From: Boesenbergia rotunda
Taxonomy: Eukaryota > Streptophyta > Magnoliopsida > Zingiberales > Zingiberaceae
DNA: 64,000 nucleotides
Assembly (NCBI GenBank): GCA_024364735.1
Contig: JAGFNQ010005245.1
Span: 284,646-348,645 of the forward strand
Direction of reading: 5' to 3'
Numbering within the stretch: the first letter of the stretch is position 1; every line of letters starts with the position of its first letter. Shown here one piece after another: positions 11,240 to 22,869 of this stretch. The notes under the pieces were generated by a model, which was given only the letters and a program-made list of their open reading frames with translations, did not search any database and was not told the origin of the DNA. A program made the translations under genes and the position numbers.

Positions 11240-12166
11240 TCAACAATATCTCTTCTGTGAACTCTGGTGTTGTAGTTTCATGCCATGTGAAGCTGCTCCG
11301 AGCTGATTCTGCACAAATTGATTCCCCGATGGACTACTCGCTACTTCACCGAGCTGATTCTGATCTGAATCGGCAACAGCAGAGTACTGGCTCGACAATG
11401 TAGGTGCTGTGGTAGTAGATGGCTGCGAAGACCGTGAGGGCAACCTAGGGTTATCAGGCAAATCTACGGTAGTAATGTCGTGTATGCTCGATCTCCTCTT
11501 GTCTTTGCTGCCGGAGTTGAGCCTGATGAAGTACTTTTGGGCGTGGCTAGCCACTTGTGTAGGAGTCCTGGTGATCACGAAATTGCGCGAGATGTTCCTC
11601 CAATCGCCTTTGCCGTACTTCTTTAGGCCAAGCAAAAACAACCTGAAAGATTTCACACAAAATTTGATCGAAACAGTTCGTTGAATCATTGATACAAACA
11701 GCTTGTGGGCGACGAATTGAAGAACCATGGCGAGGGTGGAAAGAGGTTGAAGAAGAGCTTACCTGTGCTCCTCTTCGGTCCAGGGAACTCCTTTCTTCCT
11801 CTCGTGGTCGGATCCTCTCACGCCGGATCGCTTGCCAGAGTCGCGGTATGGTTCGTGAGTGTTCTCCCAATTCAAGGTAAACGACGACGAAGCGCCGCCG
11901 GAGTAGGGAGGGAAGGGGAAGCGGCCGGCCTCGATGTCGCTCACGTCGTCGACCAACTCCCGGTAATGGCTCACCACATCGCCCACGGTCTTCCCGGGGA
12001 TCGAAGCCGCCACCTTTTCCCACCGGTCCGGGACGTCGGCGTCGAACTCAGCTAGGGCGTCCTCGAACAGTTTGTTCTCCTCCAGCGTCCAGCTCCCGCT
12101 CGCACCACCGCCGTCTTCGCCGACGAACCAACTCGGATGCACATCTACCCACGATCTACTCATCAT
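11240..12166 (-). CDS. DIVARICATA-like two-SANT MYB transcription factor
   Basis: Two exons: complement(join(11240..11642, 11763..12166)), 807 nt, 268 aa. The intron of 120 bp has a GT start (11762-11761) and AG end (11644-11643), and the frame closes exactly across it. Start chosen at MMSRSW, the typical N terminus of DIV-type proteins; an in-frame upstream ATG at 12316 gives a long low-complexity extension and is less likely. Residues about 25-75 form the first SANT domain (SGSWTLEENK to VVSHYRELV), as in RADIALIS-like proteins. Residues about 127-180 form the second MYB domain (GVPWTEEEHR to SHAQKYF at 167-173), the DNA-binding repeat of the SHAQKYF class. The C terminus is Ser/Gln-rich. 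Family members are nuclear regulators of development, hormone or stress responses; the specific role here is unknown. A broken paralog lies downstream at 8865-9254. Confidence 0.92.
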
Positions 12167-12473
12167 CTCCCGAAACCCTAGCGGAAACTCCCAGCTCGCG
12201 AGGGAAAACCTTCCTAAACCACCACCACCAGCAACAAATCGTGGGAAACCAGCGATTCGAATAGATGAACAAGAAGAAGAAACAAGATCGAAAGCGACGG
12301 AAGAAGAGCGACGCAAATAAAGAGGCGGAGGCCAAAGATTCGACCTTTACGAGCATAAAACAGCAACCAACTGGCGCATCTACGGATCCATCGCTTTCCA
12401 TCCCTTTTGCGATCGAGGAAGAACTCAGGCGAAGAAGCGATCCCTGCCGCTACGATCGGCCTCCCCTCGTCGC

Positions 12474-12481
12474 TTTATAAA
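12474..12481 (-). promoter_or_regulatory. Probable TATA box of the MYB gene
   Basis: TTTATAAA lies about 310 bases upstream of the chosen start codon, implying a 5' leader of about 280 nt. The same box with its flanks is repeated at 9307-9314 before the pseudogene and, mutated, at 9509-9516, which supports its being part of a duplicated promoter. Confidence 0.55.
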
Positions 12482-12499
12482 GAAGACGAACAACCCTTC

Positions 12500-13525
12500 T
12501 ACCCCTCCATCGCTCCGCATCGCCTCTGCCATTGGCGCACATCAATCAATCCCAGAAGCCAACAATGACACCAAATACAATAATGATCTGGCCTAATTGT
12601 TCTTGTCTTTTGTTCAGCAAACCAACGAATCACTGTTCCTCCCTCATTCACACACGAACTGAGCTCAAATTTCTTTCCGTTTCGCTTCACTTCTGGTCCT
12701 CGATCAGAGCAGCCTATTTGTCCATGTCGTCCTTGCGTTCTTGATCTGGAACAGTAAAAGATTGAATGGTGCAGGCGATTCAAAGAGACAACTTGAGAAC
12801 AGGGGAACCGAGGAATTTGTCCAATTCATTTTTTAGGGTTTACATTTGTTTACATTTGTAAGGCCCAATTATTATATTCGCGAGGAGTAGTGGGCCATAT
12901 TGCTATAAAAGGAAAGAATCTTTCGAAAACTACTCCATTAAGTTGGGAGAAAAGTACAATTAGATTTGCCTCCCAATATTTAGTTATTTCTAAAAAAGAT
13001 AATTAATTTATTTTGGCCTAAATAATCATTAAATTTTATTTTACATTTATTCAAATAGTCATTTTCTAAAATAGGGGGAATTTTCACTTGCCTCCTTTTA
13101 ATTTATAAACTTGTACAAAGCTCGGGCATCTTAAAAAGTATAAGATTCCATTATTGACCCATCTTTTACATTGCGAGCTATATATTTTACATGGTGTGCC
13201 CAATGCCCATCCTCTCTATTATTAAGCCTAGGTCACTAGGTGGGGTTAACTCTAGGTTTGTAGGGCAACCCCACCCTACCCCCACTCAAGGAGGAAAAAG
13301 TAATTAAAGTTAATTTTTAAAACCACAAACTTTAAAAAAAATTTAATCACTTTTGTCCTCTTGTCAATTTTTTTTATTGTGTTTTTGTTTGAATTTGAGT
13401 TTGACAAGTTAGCTATTTCATCGCTCTTCTAAGAATATTTTTATTATCAAAAACGCCCTTATTTAATGTTAAATTACTTTTTTTTACCCTTATAAATCAT
13501 CGTCTAAATCACTCAATACATTAAT
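12500..13525. other. Intergenic DNA between divergent MYB and eIF3g genes
   Basis: Upstream DNA of both genes. GGCCCA/TGGGCC motifs occur near 12863 and 12890. The remainder (12960-13500) is AT-rich and shows no gene or recognisable element. Confidence 0.55.
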
Positions 13526-13529
13526 TTGA

Positions 13530-13672
13530 TTAACTGGGCCGGACCGGACAGAATGCAGTCGTTCGAGCCGGGGTCAGATATTAAAGGCCATACAAGTGCT
13601 TGTCGGCCCAATATAAGTTGAGTGGTTCGGCCCATTAACGATGAATACTTGACCACGTCAACACTATATAAG
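13530..13672 (+). promoter_or_regulatory. eIF3g promoter: GGCCCA (site II) motifs and TATA box
   Basis: Within about 140 bases are TGGGCC (near 13536), GGCCCAATA (near 13604) and GGCCCATTA (near 13629), then TATATAAG at 13665-13672, about 65 bases before the start codon. TGGGCC/GGCCCA 'site II' elements, bound by TCP factors, are frequent upstream of plant translation and ribosome genes (established). Their clustering fits a housekeeping translation factor. Confidence 0.65.
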
Positions 13673-13737
13673 CTTCAGGGATCTTGGGAGTTTAGGTCAG
13701 AAGCCGCTTCGGTTTGGCAACAGGGGCGTGAGAGAGA

Positions 13738-16192
13738 ATGGCGGTGGACATGGGGAAGCTGCGCTGGGGGGAGCTCGAGGACGACGCTGAGGACCTCGAT
13801 TTCCTGCTGCCGCCGCGGGTGGTGATCGGGCCGGACGAGAACGGGGTGAAGAAGGTGATCGAGTACCGGTTCGACGACGCAGGCAACAAGGTCAAGGTCA
13901 CGACCACGACGCGCGTCCGCAAGCTTACCCGCGCCCGCCTCAGCAAGCGCGCGATCGAGCGCCGGTCGTGGCCCAAGTTCGGAGACGCCGCCCACGAGGA
14001 CGCCGGTGCCCGCCTCACTATGGTTTCCACCGAGGAGATCATCCTCGAGCGGCCCCGCGCTCCTGGTTCGATCCGCTCTCCTCTCTTCCTCGTTTTTATT
14101 TTTAATCGCTTTAGATGTCGACTTACCTTATTTGTAAGCTTAATTACACTTACGCCCTAGGAAACCCTAACTCTTCTTTTTTTTCCGAAGAAAAGGAGGC
14201 CATTTGTGGTTTGAATTATATTCCTATCGGTGATATGCTATATGCTTGTTTTCATCCTCTTTTATGGTAAAGCTCGATCCATTGTGTACATTGATCATTG
14301 TTGCGCAGGATGCTGCTGATTTTCTCGATCTGCTATGCAAGTTTGCATCTTTAGATATTCTCCATAAATGAAAAAAAATTGAAAAAGTAATGAGCAGGAT
14401 CTAAAACCTAGAGAAATACTCCACTATGTAATATACTTGCTAGTTGTCGTCGGGTCTTTTTTTGAATGGTGTATTCTTGATCATCTTAAGCTTTATTTTA
14501 TTTTACATTTTGATACGTGGCTTATCATTTGCAACGACTCTTTCATATTAAAGTAATGGCAACTGCCTCTGAATAAAGAACATAGAAGCATATTTTGTTG
14601 GCAAATTGTGCTTTTTTAGATATAAGCAAGTAAAGAAATGCGTTCTAGAAAATATTGAATTAGCATTCAGATGTTTGATGTCATCAGAAGCATGCACATA
14701 GTCAGTTCCGAGTTATTCTCCGCAATTAGTAAACTTGGTCATAGAAAAAAGTCTTAGTTTGCAAGCATTGTGATCATGAGAAAGCTAACGTCTTTTATTA
14801 ACAGCCCTATTGACTTGGTAATGATATTCCCCTTGGTGATCAATTGTTGATATGAGATGCACTTTGATCAAAAAGTGCCAAATATTAAACCTCTATTTTC
14901 TTGAAGAGATTTTCTAACTCCACAGTTCTGGCAAATATGGTCTAGATCACAATAACATTCTAATTTTTCTTTCTTGTTTACTTGTGGAGGGGAGCCCTCC
15001 TGTGTGCAACTTATCATGTTTGTCTAAAGGAATCACTATAGAAAGCAACTTATGTGATTATCAGTTAGCAATTTGTGTTACCTTGGAGAGATGTGTATTC
15101 ATACTACCTGAATTTTGCAGTAATATAGTGAAGCAGCATAACTTAAAATATGATTACAACAAGTATCTTGTGACTCCACATTTATTTGATGCAGTGTTTC
15201 TTTTTTATTTCTATTGGGAGGTAGTGTTGGCATATATAACCTAGCACAATGTGGCGTGTTGTGATCACGCCTCCCGTCATATATGATCTCATTTCTCCCT
15301 TCACTGTGCTTATAGAATAATATGAACATCACTTTTGCTATTTTTCTTTTCTGGGCATAAGCAGTTGGTCATGTTCACCATTGATATCTCCAAAACCTTT
15401 GTTTGGTTAGAGTCTGAAGGTTAATGCATGAACATTAACAGGAGCTTATGGCTCACATAGTCGCATAAGCTAACCTTGTGGAAATTGATATTTTTCAAAC
15501 ATATATTGTTGGATAATGTGTAATAATCATTTATTTGAATTGTTTTCATGTCAGCAGTTTTAGGGTAGATTGAAAATTACGGCTTTAATCATTCTATTTT
15601 ACATGTTCTTTCTTTATATTCCTCTTTGTTTCTACGTTTATCTTCATCCTCGATAGGCAGCAAAGCAGAGGAACCAAAGGCTGCAGGCGATCCATTTGCT
15701 GCCATGGGCAAAGCTGGTGCTGTCCTCATGGTTTGCAGAACTTGTGGTAAGAAGGGCGACCACTGGACATCCAAGTGTCCATACAAGGACCTGGCTCCAT
15801 CGACTGATGTCTTTGTCGACAAGCCCCCTGGTGCTGAAGCTGCAGCCTCAGCTGCTGGTACTGGCAAGACCACATATGTGCCGCCTAGCTTGAGAGCTGG
15901 CGCAGAGAATCGTGGGACAGAGATGAGGCGCCGTAACGATGAGAACTCAGTTCGTGTAACCAATCTCTCAGAAGACACCCGTGAACCCGACTTGTTGGAA
16001 CTGTTCCGAACTTTCGGCCCTGTGACTCGAGTCTATGTTGCTGTGGATCAGAAGACTGGGGTGAGCCGAGGATTTGGCTTTGTCAACTTTGTCAACCGGG
16101 AAGACGCCGAGAGAGCCATCAACAAGCTTAACGGCTATGGCTATGACAACCTTATCCTAAGAGTTGAATGGGCTACCCCAAGGCCAAATTAG
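13738..16192 (+). CDS. TIF3G1: Translation initiation factor eIF3 subunit G
   Basis: Two exons, join(13738..14065, 15657..16192), 864 nt, 287 aa. The 1,591-bp intron is GT-AG and splits a Gly codon after the ERPRAP motif. Exon 1 encodes the eIF3g N-terminal region (RWGELEDD, KVTTTTRVRK). Exon 2 has the conserved MVCRTCGKKGDHWTSKCPYK segment (residues about 135-153; a CCHC-like Cys/His set at C136, C139, H145, C150), a linker with TTYVPPSLR, and a C-terminal RRM at about 207-283 with RNP1 RGFGFVNF (247-254). The length and domain order match plant eIF3g. The protein belongs to the cytosolic eIF3 complex, which supports 40S recruitment and scanning; eIF3g binds RNA through its RRM. No lesions are seen. 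The gene symbol follows Arabidopsis usage. Confidence 0.95.
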
Positions 16193-16310
16193 TCCAGCTA
16201 GCTTTGCTTTGGTTGTATTACTTCTCAGATCTGCACAATCTTGGCATGTAATATTGCTATTTTGCAACTTAATATTTGTTTTGGTGATCAATAAGGTTCT
16301 CCACCGTTTT
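16193..16310 (+). other. Probable 3' UTR of eIF3g
   Basis: Transcribed-looking, T-rich DNA after the stop codon. AATAAG near 16290 is a plausible plant polyadenylation signal. The end is approximate. Confidence 0.4.
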
Positions 16311-16319
16311 TATTGCTTC

Positions 16320-18185
16320 TAAGTATATGATTATATTATTTTTCATGTTATATGGACTTCTCTTTTGCTATCTAGAAATTAGAGGCATTGAACCATTTTC
16401 CTATTCTAGGGAGGAATGCATAGGTGAAGAACCCCGTGCATTAATACCCATGTACAAGGGCTCATTATAGACCCAAAGTTGCGACTATGATCTCTAAAAT
16501 TGTTGTTAGTGTTGAAGATCTTCTTCCTAGATCAATTGAATCATCACTTTTTACCTTGTATAAATTTTTGTTTTTACATAGTTATGACAAAGATTTCTTT
16601 GAAAAATGTACAGCCATAATATTTCTACATTTTTATGGGCATTAGGGTACCTAAATGTGCCTAAAAATTCATTTGATAGGATTATAAACAAGCCATGCCA
16701 GAGTTTGCTACTATTTGACCTTATTTGTTTTTTTAAAATCCAAATATGAATTTTTTAATCGATTAATTTTAAAAATGACTGATTTGGTAGAAACAAAAAA
16801 AAATATCAATCATCAGGGAACTTTTTTAAAAATGACTGATTCGAAAAAAAAATTATCAATCATCAGAGAACCTTTTTACAAGAGGAAATTAATTTTGTAG
16901 TATTTTATAGTGGATTGCACTATACCTTCAGGCTATTTAATTTTATTTGGGATGACAAAAGAGGACTTGTTCAATCCTAATGTTTCGGTTAATCTATTCT
17001 TTGATGAATACAAAAAGATAAATCATAAAAATTATTAATCCAAATAATAATTAATATGTTAGAGATGACAGACATTGACTTAAGTATGATTTAACCTGAG
17101 ATTTCACGATAACACCTCTATTTGACCTTATTCGTGCATCTTATCAATCTTGATTATGCATGTTTCGAACTGTTGATTAGAACTAATATTATTATTTATT
17201 TTGATATTTTATAAATAATTTCAAAATTTCTATGATATCAAACCAAACGCAGTCGCATGGTTTCTTTCCCTTTCAAGGAGAATTTCATTTTACCTTTCAA
17301 GCTTGCATAGTCTTGTCAAAATATCTTCTTAGTCTCATTTTAAAATTATCAAAATACCCTCTAACTATCTCAATTTATATGAATTAGGTAATAATAATTA
17401 AAAAAATTGAAATTATATTATATTGAATTAGAGGTTTACAGTGGAAAAATGATTTTTCCCAATCTTTTTACTCCTTGTTTTATTTTGCCAAATGGAAGAA
17501 AAAAGAATATCATTGAAGAAATTTAAACCCAAAATATTCTCTTATCATCTCATTTGGATTTGTATTGAGGTAAAATTATCAATTTGATAGGCTTCCGATT
17601 TAGCTATTACAAATTGTTAATTTTTTTTAAAAAAATTATAATATAGAAGTCGACATATATTATTATTTATTTGTTATATTTTAAATCTTAAATTGTTGAC
17701 GACAAAAGTCGGATCAAATCTATTTAGCTACACCAGCATAAACTATACGTCACCCAAGCTCTATGCCCCTTAACAACATGGTTCGATCCAGTAGCGATCG
17801 CAGCCTATACGGGCACGACAAATTTAAGTAAGAGCACACGATAAGTCGACTATGTACGAATAAGCGACTGACACATATCCTTCTCGAGGCAACATCTCTC
17901 GCCTAGATGCACTTTTATGGTCTACCAAAAACGAAGGGCAGCAATGCTTTACCTTGACATCTCAGAAACTTGCTGCAAATATTATGGCAGTTTGGCACAC
18001 CCAGCTAGCTTGGCATGCCCCTTGTTGGATCCCACATCCTGTGACCTAAATTCCGATGATAAACTTGTCTCCGGTCCATTCGAATTGGCTCATTTTAACC
18101 ATCAAAATTTGTCCACAACATTATCGAAACAGTGAGTTAATACTGTGAATTCTGGTGCCTTGGAAAAAATTCTAAGTTTCTATCT
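16320..18185. other. Intergenic DNA, nothing firmly recognised
   Basis: Mostly AT-rich. A short direct repeat (aaaaatgactgat...atcaatcatcag) occurs twice at about 16772-16865. 17700-18135 is less AT-rich and holds a 72-codon frame (17917-18135) with no recognisable domain; it could be 5' DNA of the WRKY relic. Confidence 0.5.
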
Positions 18186-18599
18186 TGTTTCCTTCGTCGC
18201 TTAAGTATCTGAATCACACACATGAATCAGAGCTTCCAAACAATGAGAGTCATCCTCTACGTCAAAGAGGCTGCAGAACGAAACCTACCACTCGCAAATC
18301 AGTCATCAACAAGCTCATATCTGCAGTCTACTCTGGACCAACAATTCAAGAAATAGAAAGTCCGCAACCTTTCAGACCAAGCATTCTTCGACTCCACCTT
18401 GGTGACGATCTCTTGAACTTGATGTGTTTCCACTTTGAGCTAAATCTGTGTCCTAGAAAAATGAAACATCTGCAGGATGTCTGCGCCAGAGAAGAGCTTA
18501 GGGAAGTCGGAGAATCAGATGAAGATTTGCAGAATAGCTGATGATGGTTACAAGTGGAGAAAGTACTGCCGGAAGTCCATCAAGAATTTAACTCCTTCC

Positions 18600-19249
18600 C
18601 AATAGATTTAGATCTTTCATTATGATGTTGAAAGTATTGTTGTTACAATACTTCTTGCTGTCAAGGTTTTGGCAATTACCTCATCCAAATTTTTGATAAA
18701 CCAAAAGAATAGTCAGTAAACAGACTACACAAGAGTAAGGATCTATAGGATTAAATTACATTGCAAAAGAGAAGGATATTATTTGTTGTTTCCATTAAGA
18801 AATACTATAATATCTCAAACTCTAAGGAGAAATACTATAAATATTCTTACAATTTGTTTCTTTCGGTGAAGATAACTCATTAAAGAGAGAAATCACAAGC
18901 CTACATTAATTCAGAAAAAATCAATGAAAATACACTACCACCGTATTGATGATGACGCCTTTCGATTAAATACGCAATGTAATCTAAATAAAATCTAAAA
19001 AGCTGGCATATAATTTAACACTTGAAACTTTAAAGTTACATATAGTAGATTATAATATTTCTCGAAATTATAAACCAGGGCTAAAGCTTATTACACATGC
19101 GACCATAAACAAAGAACCTTTTTAACTATGCTCCAGTTTTATGACTTAATTAGAGGCCAGAAAGGCATCTAATTATATTTAAAGATCAAACTTTTTTTAT
19201 TTATTTTTAGCAATTTTCATAGAATCAATTCAGATAACCTTTACTCGCT
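18600..19249. other. WRKY intron, left part
   Basis: AT-rich sequence between the WRKY N-terminal half and the hAT-like element; nothing else recognised. Confidence 0.45.
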
Positions 19250-20593
19250 ACTGCCATTAGGGTTTTGGGTGCCGAGTGGTTTCGGGCGAAACTGGGGAAA
19301 CGATTTCGTTCCGCTGCTGCGCCGAAACCGGCTCGAGGAGGCCAAGCGTTTCGACGCTAGCGTCTGCGTCACTGGAGACGTCCGGCGTCGCTAGAGACGT
19401 CCAATGTTGCTTCCGCTGCGTCGCTGGAGACGACCGGAACGATGTTGCTTCCGCTTCGTTCCGCTGCGTTGCTGGAGACGACCGGAGGCGGGCGATGTTG
19501 CTTCCGGCGTCGCTGGAGACGTCCGGCGCCGCTTCCGGCGCCGCTGGAGACTATTTTCGGTGTCCAGCGGCGCCGGAAGCGTCGCGCCACGTCTCCGGCG
19601 CCGGCGGAAGCGTCAGGCGACGCCTCCGGCGACGCTTCCGGCGCCACCGGAGGCGTGAGATGCTACTTCCGGCGGCGCCGGAGGCGTGAGACGCTACTTC
19701 AGGCGGTGCCGGAGGCGTCCCGCGACGCTTCCGGCACCGCCGGTTTTATTTTCGTTTTTTATTAATTAAAAAAAAACAATTCCTCAAAAAAATCAAACAA
19801 TTCCTTAAAAAATCTTATAAATTTTATTTAAAATATATTTAAAATCAGAAATCATATAAATTTTTTTTTAAAAAAATCAGAAATTCATCAAATTTAAAAA
19901 TTTTAAATTAGATATAAAAAATTTAAAATTTTTTAATATAAATCTGATAAAACAATTCCTCAAATTTAAATATATTTAAAATTATAAAATTTTAAATTTT
20001 TTTGTTAATTCTTATAAAATCAGAAATCAGATACAATTTAAAATTTAAAATAGATAAAAAAATTTTAAATCTGATTTTAAATCAGAAATCTGATTTTATA
20101 TATTATATAAATTAATAATTAATTAAATGAATAATTAGTTAATTTATATAATTATTGTATATAAAATAGTATCTTTATATTAATTTATATAATTATGATT
20201 ATTTTATCTAAATATTATAGAACTATAAAGTTGGCTTAACTCCTAAACAGAATGTTTATCTAATTCACGTCACACCTTTTGATATTAATAACTTAATATA
20301 TTATGATATATCAATTTTGATTTAAATTATTGATAGATTAATTTATTTAAAGAAAATTATATTTAATTATTTTTACTAACAATTATTCACTAATAGAAAA
20401 CTTATATAAAATCTATATACAAGTTATTTTAAATTAAACACAATAAATATATTTATTTAATAATTACTATATATAAATAAAAAAAAATTACCGAAACCAT
20501 ATCGATACGGCACGATACGATACCGAAACCGTATCGTTCCGGTCTGAGACCGAAACCTCGGCACGGGTCGAGATTTTAAACCTTGACTGCCAT
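19250..20593. mobile_element. Non-autonomous hAT-like transposon with 8-bp TSD ACTGCCAT
   Basis: ACTGCCAT occurs at 19250-19257 and again at 20586-20593, bracketing 1,328 bases. The right end read inward is CAAGGTTTAAAATCTCGACC followed by GTGCCGAGGTTTCGG. The left end is TAGGGTTTTGGGTGCCGAGTGGTTTCGGG. The two are related by inversion, although the left one is decayed or shortened. An 8-bp target duplication with short CA(A/G)GG-type ends is characteristic of hAT elements (established). The left third is an extremely GC-rich tandem-like block, the right two thirds extremely AT-rich. There is no transposase, so it is non-autonomous. Confidence 0.7.
19290..19742. repeat. GC-rich minisatellite built on GGAGACGTCCGGCGTCGCT-like units
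   Basis: Irregular tandem variants of short units such as TCGCTGGAGACG(A/T)CCGG and GCGCCGGAAGCGTC fill about 450 bases. The block is open in several frames on both strands for that reason. It looks like replication slippage inside the hAT-like element, not a gene. Confidence 0.7.
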
Positions 20594-22110
20594 ATTTACA
20601 ATCAGGCCCCCACCATCAACTCCCTAATTCTCATAAACTATACAATGTTTCTTCTTACGAGCCTAGCATAAATTATCACGACCGAGTTGATTCTGGTACT
20701 GCCGTTGTCCCAACAGTTGCCATCATTATGGACAGTGTCGTCCTACCACTTGGTGGATGATGATTTCCCTCCCCAAGATGCTGACATTGATATCTCGGCT
20801 GGTCATCATTTCCCCATCATCCCACCTCTCTGGGATGTTGATGATCTGTCATTAGTGATTTTCCCATCACCCTGGTCGACTTCTGACCACAAATGATATT
20901 CTAATCATACCACTTCCTTGAGACATTGATGTGAATACCCAAGGGGAAAATCAATAGTGGTTGGAAGTTGTCTAGGATGATAGGAAATCCAACAATGGTT
21001 AGGACATCAGTGTCCTAAGGAGGTGGGATGATGGAAAATGATCATCAGGACATCGACAGTGGGGGGAATTATCATCAGCCATGGAAGGTGGGACAACATT
21101 GTCCATGATGACGGTGATATGTGCGATGAAGTCGATGCCAAAATCACTCCAGAATCAAGGTTCAACTCACTCTTACAATTGTTGTATCACTACTGTCATA
21201 TCGATAATCATATCCCTACCATGTACTTGTAAATCTCCAAAAATATAAAAGCTTCTTGTTACAAGCCTAAACTTTTGCCAGATTGACAAACATATACCCA
21301 CCAAAAACTCGTGTATAAGGATTCTTCTTCCAAGCATCCCCTCATGAATGCCATAGTATGTTCCCACCAAAAACCCATGTATAAGTAATTTTCTTGCAAG
21401 CCTTAACTCATGCATGCCAGATTGTCAGATATGCCCCTATAATAAACTTACTAATTTTCCAAAATTATACTGAGCTTTGCCTAGAAGCCTTAACATTAAT
21501 GTATCGGCAAACTTGTCCCCATTGCCAAAACTCATTAAAGTTTTCAAAACGATACAAGTCCTCTACAGTTATTACATGATCTTATGTCACCTTTAACAAG
21601 AAACTAACCACCCTCTGCAGGATGTTTCATTTCCTTTCACCTATATTTTACACCAACATTGGATGACCATTTAAACGAAATCACTAATTCCACTCCATTC
21701 CATAACAAAGGCAAGTTTCTATTCTACTAGTAAGAAAACAAATAATTGAAATAAACTTTTTACAAGCATACTATAAGAAACTGCTAGTAGTTAGGTGTAG
21801 CTTCCATAAATATTAAATAAGAGAAAATAGTAACATGGTATAGACATTGTTCATGGACAAATAAATTCCAGTGTTAGACAAATTAAATTGATTAGAGTTC
21901 AATGGGCACAGGAAAGGAGACACAAAGAAAATTCATGCAATTTGAATATTACTATAGCCAACATCAAAGAGTTGGGGCCTAGGACTAACATGGTATGATC
22001 AGAGTAAAAAGCTCATCCAATCTCAAGTTCGATAACATGATAATATGGACAATTAATTTCATATTAAAGAGAAAGAAAAATGAAAAAAACCTCCCATTTC
22101 CTTTCTTGAT
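20594..22110. other. WRKY intron, right part, with weak tandem repeats
   Basis: About 21235-21430 shows degenerate units (cttgttacaagcct...; cccaccaaaaac(t/c)c(g/a)tgtataag) two to three times. 20690-21130 has several GATGAT/CATCAT-rich segments. A 69-codon frame at 20687-20896 matches nothing I know. Confidence 0.45.
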
Positions 22111-22626
22111 GGCTTACCGGAGTTCCTATAGATGCACCAACCCACGTTGGAATGCCAAGAAACAAGTAGAGAGGTCGTTGAAAGATCCAGAGATGTTAAT
22201 AGTGGCCTATGAAGTTCTCCACCTGCATTATACCTCATATTACCTCCTACCTAGGGCCTAAGAATATTTTAGTGTGGGCAGTTGCATTGTGAAGAAGCCA
22301 AACTCAAATGATAGGTCTTCTTGCTAACGGTCCAGATTATGCTTCAAAGGAATCTACAGTGCTAAAAGCCCTGTCTTGGTGACACAACAACCTTTGCCTG
22401 AAGCAGATGAAACAGGAAGGAAACTGCTAGATAACAGTACTCACATTGTAGATGACACTTGACAGTATGTAGACATTCTTGGAGGATGACATGCATACAT
22501 CTGAAGGGTTGCTACAGGATGTTGTGCCCTTGCTGGTGAGGAAGCCATGAAATCTAACCAATTATCCATACAAGTACAATCTTTCATCAGAAAAATATTC
22601 CCCATCATCAACCTCTACATGGAGCC

Positions 22627-22869
22627 GTAACTCTTCTTACCTTGTCCCCACGGGATGGACTGATAGTTAGTGCGTGCGGTATTACCACCTTGAGGTCTGG
22701 TGGTCAAAACTTGGCAAAGCCACTGTTCCTACCCTCCTCACGCGCTAGCCACAACATCCGGACTAGTAGCTCCCGTGATTTACCTCATCCGTATTGGTCC
22801 TGGGACGGGTTGAAGGGGGCACTGAAGGCAAGCGACTCGCCTTTTCCCACTGTAACTCTTCTTACCTTG
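22627..22869 (+). mobile_element. tRNA-derived SINE with perfect 18-bp target duplication
   Basis: GTAACTCTTCTTACCTTG occurs at 22627-22644 and 22852-22869, bracketing a 207-base unit (22645-22851). The unit has an A-box-like stretch (gatagttagtgcgtgcggt, about 22671-22689) and a later B-box-like region (ggtctggtggtcaaaac, about 22694-22711), and a GC-rich body unlike its surroundings. It ends in a short pyrimidine-rich tail without poly(A). Its sequence is unrelated to the other SINE family in this window. Confidence 0.8.

Larger units (their letters stand above)
18190..22556 (+). pseudogene. Broken group II WRKY transcription factor gene
   Basis: Exon-like part 1 (about 18190-18592) encodes VINKLISAVYSGPTIQEIES, then, after a frame change near 18500, ICRIADDGYKWRKYCRKSIKN, the N-terminal half of a WRKY domain. 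The hallmark WRKYGQK reads WRKYCRK. Part 2 (about 22114-22260) encodes SSYRCTNPRW to HLHYTSY, the zinc-finger half. Its spacing is C-X4-(C)-X23-H-X-H, but the second cysteine is W, and a stop follows soon. Part 3 (about 22370-22556) encodes SPVLVTQQPLPEADE and, in another frame, GLLQDVVPLLVRKP, similar to the C-terminal tail of this WRKY class. The roughly 3.5 kb between parts 1 and 2 sits where group II WRKY genes carry an intron and holds a hAT-like element. Stops, frameshifts and the lost zinc ligand make this a pseudogene. Confidence 0.8.

Noticed and set aside
12166..12316. Upstream in-frame ATG for the MYB gene
   Set aside because: Would add about 50 low-complexity residues; DIV-type proteins usually begin at the MMSRSW-like site, so the downstream start was chosen.
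19276..19765. Multiple open frames in the GC-rich minisatellite
   Set aside because: Repeat translation of CCGGCG-type units, open in many frames at once.
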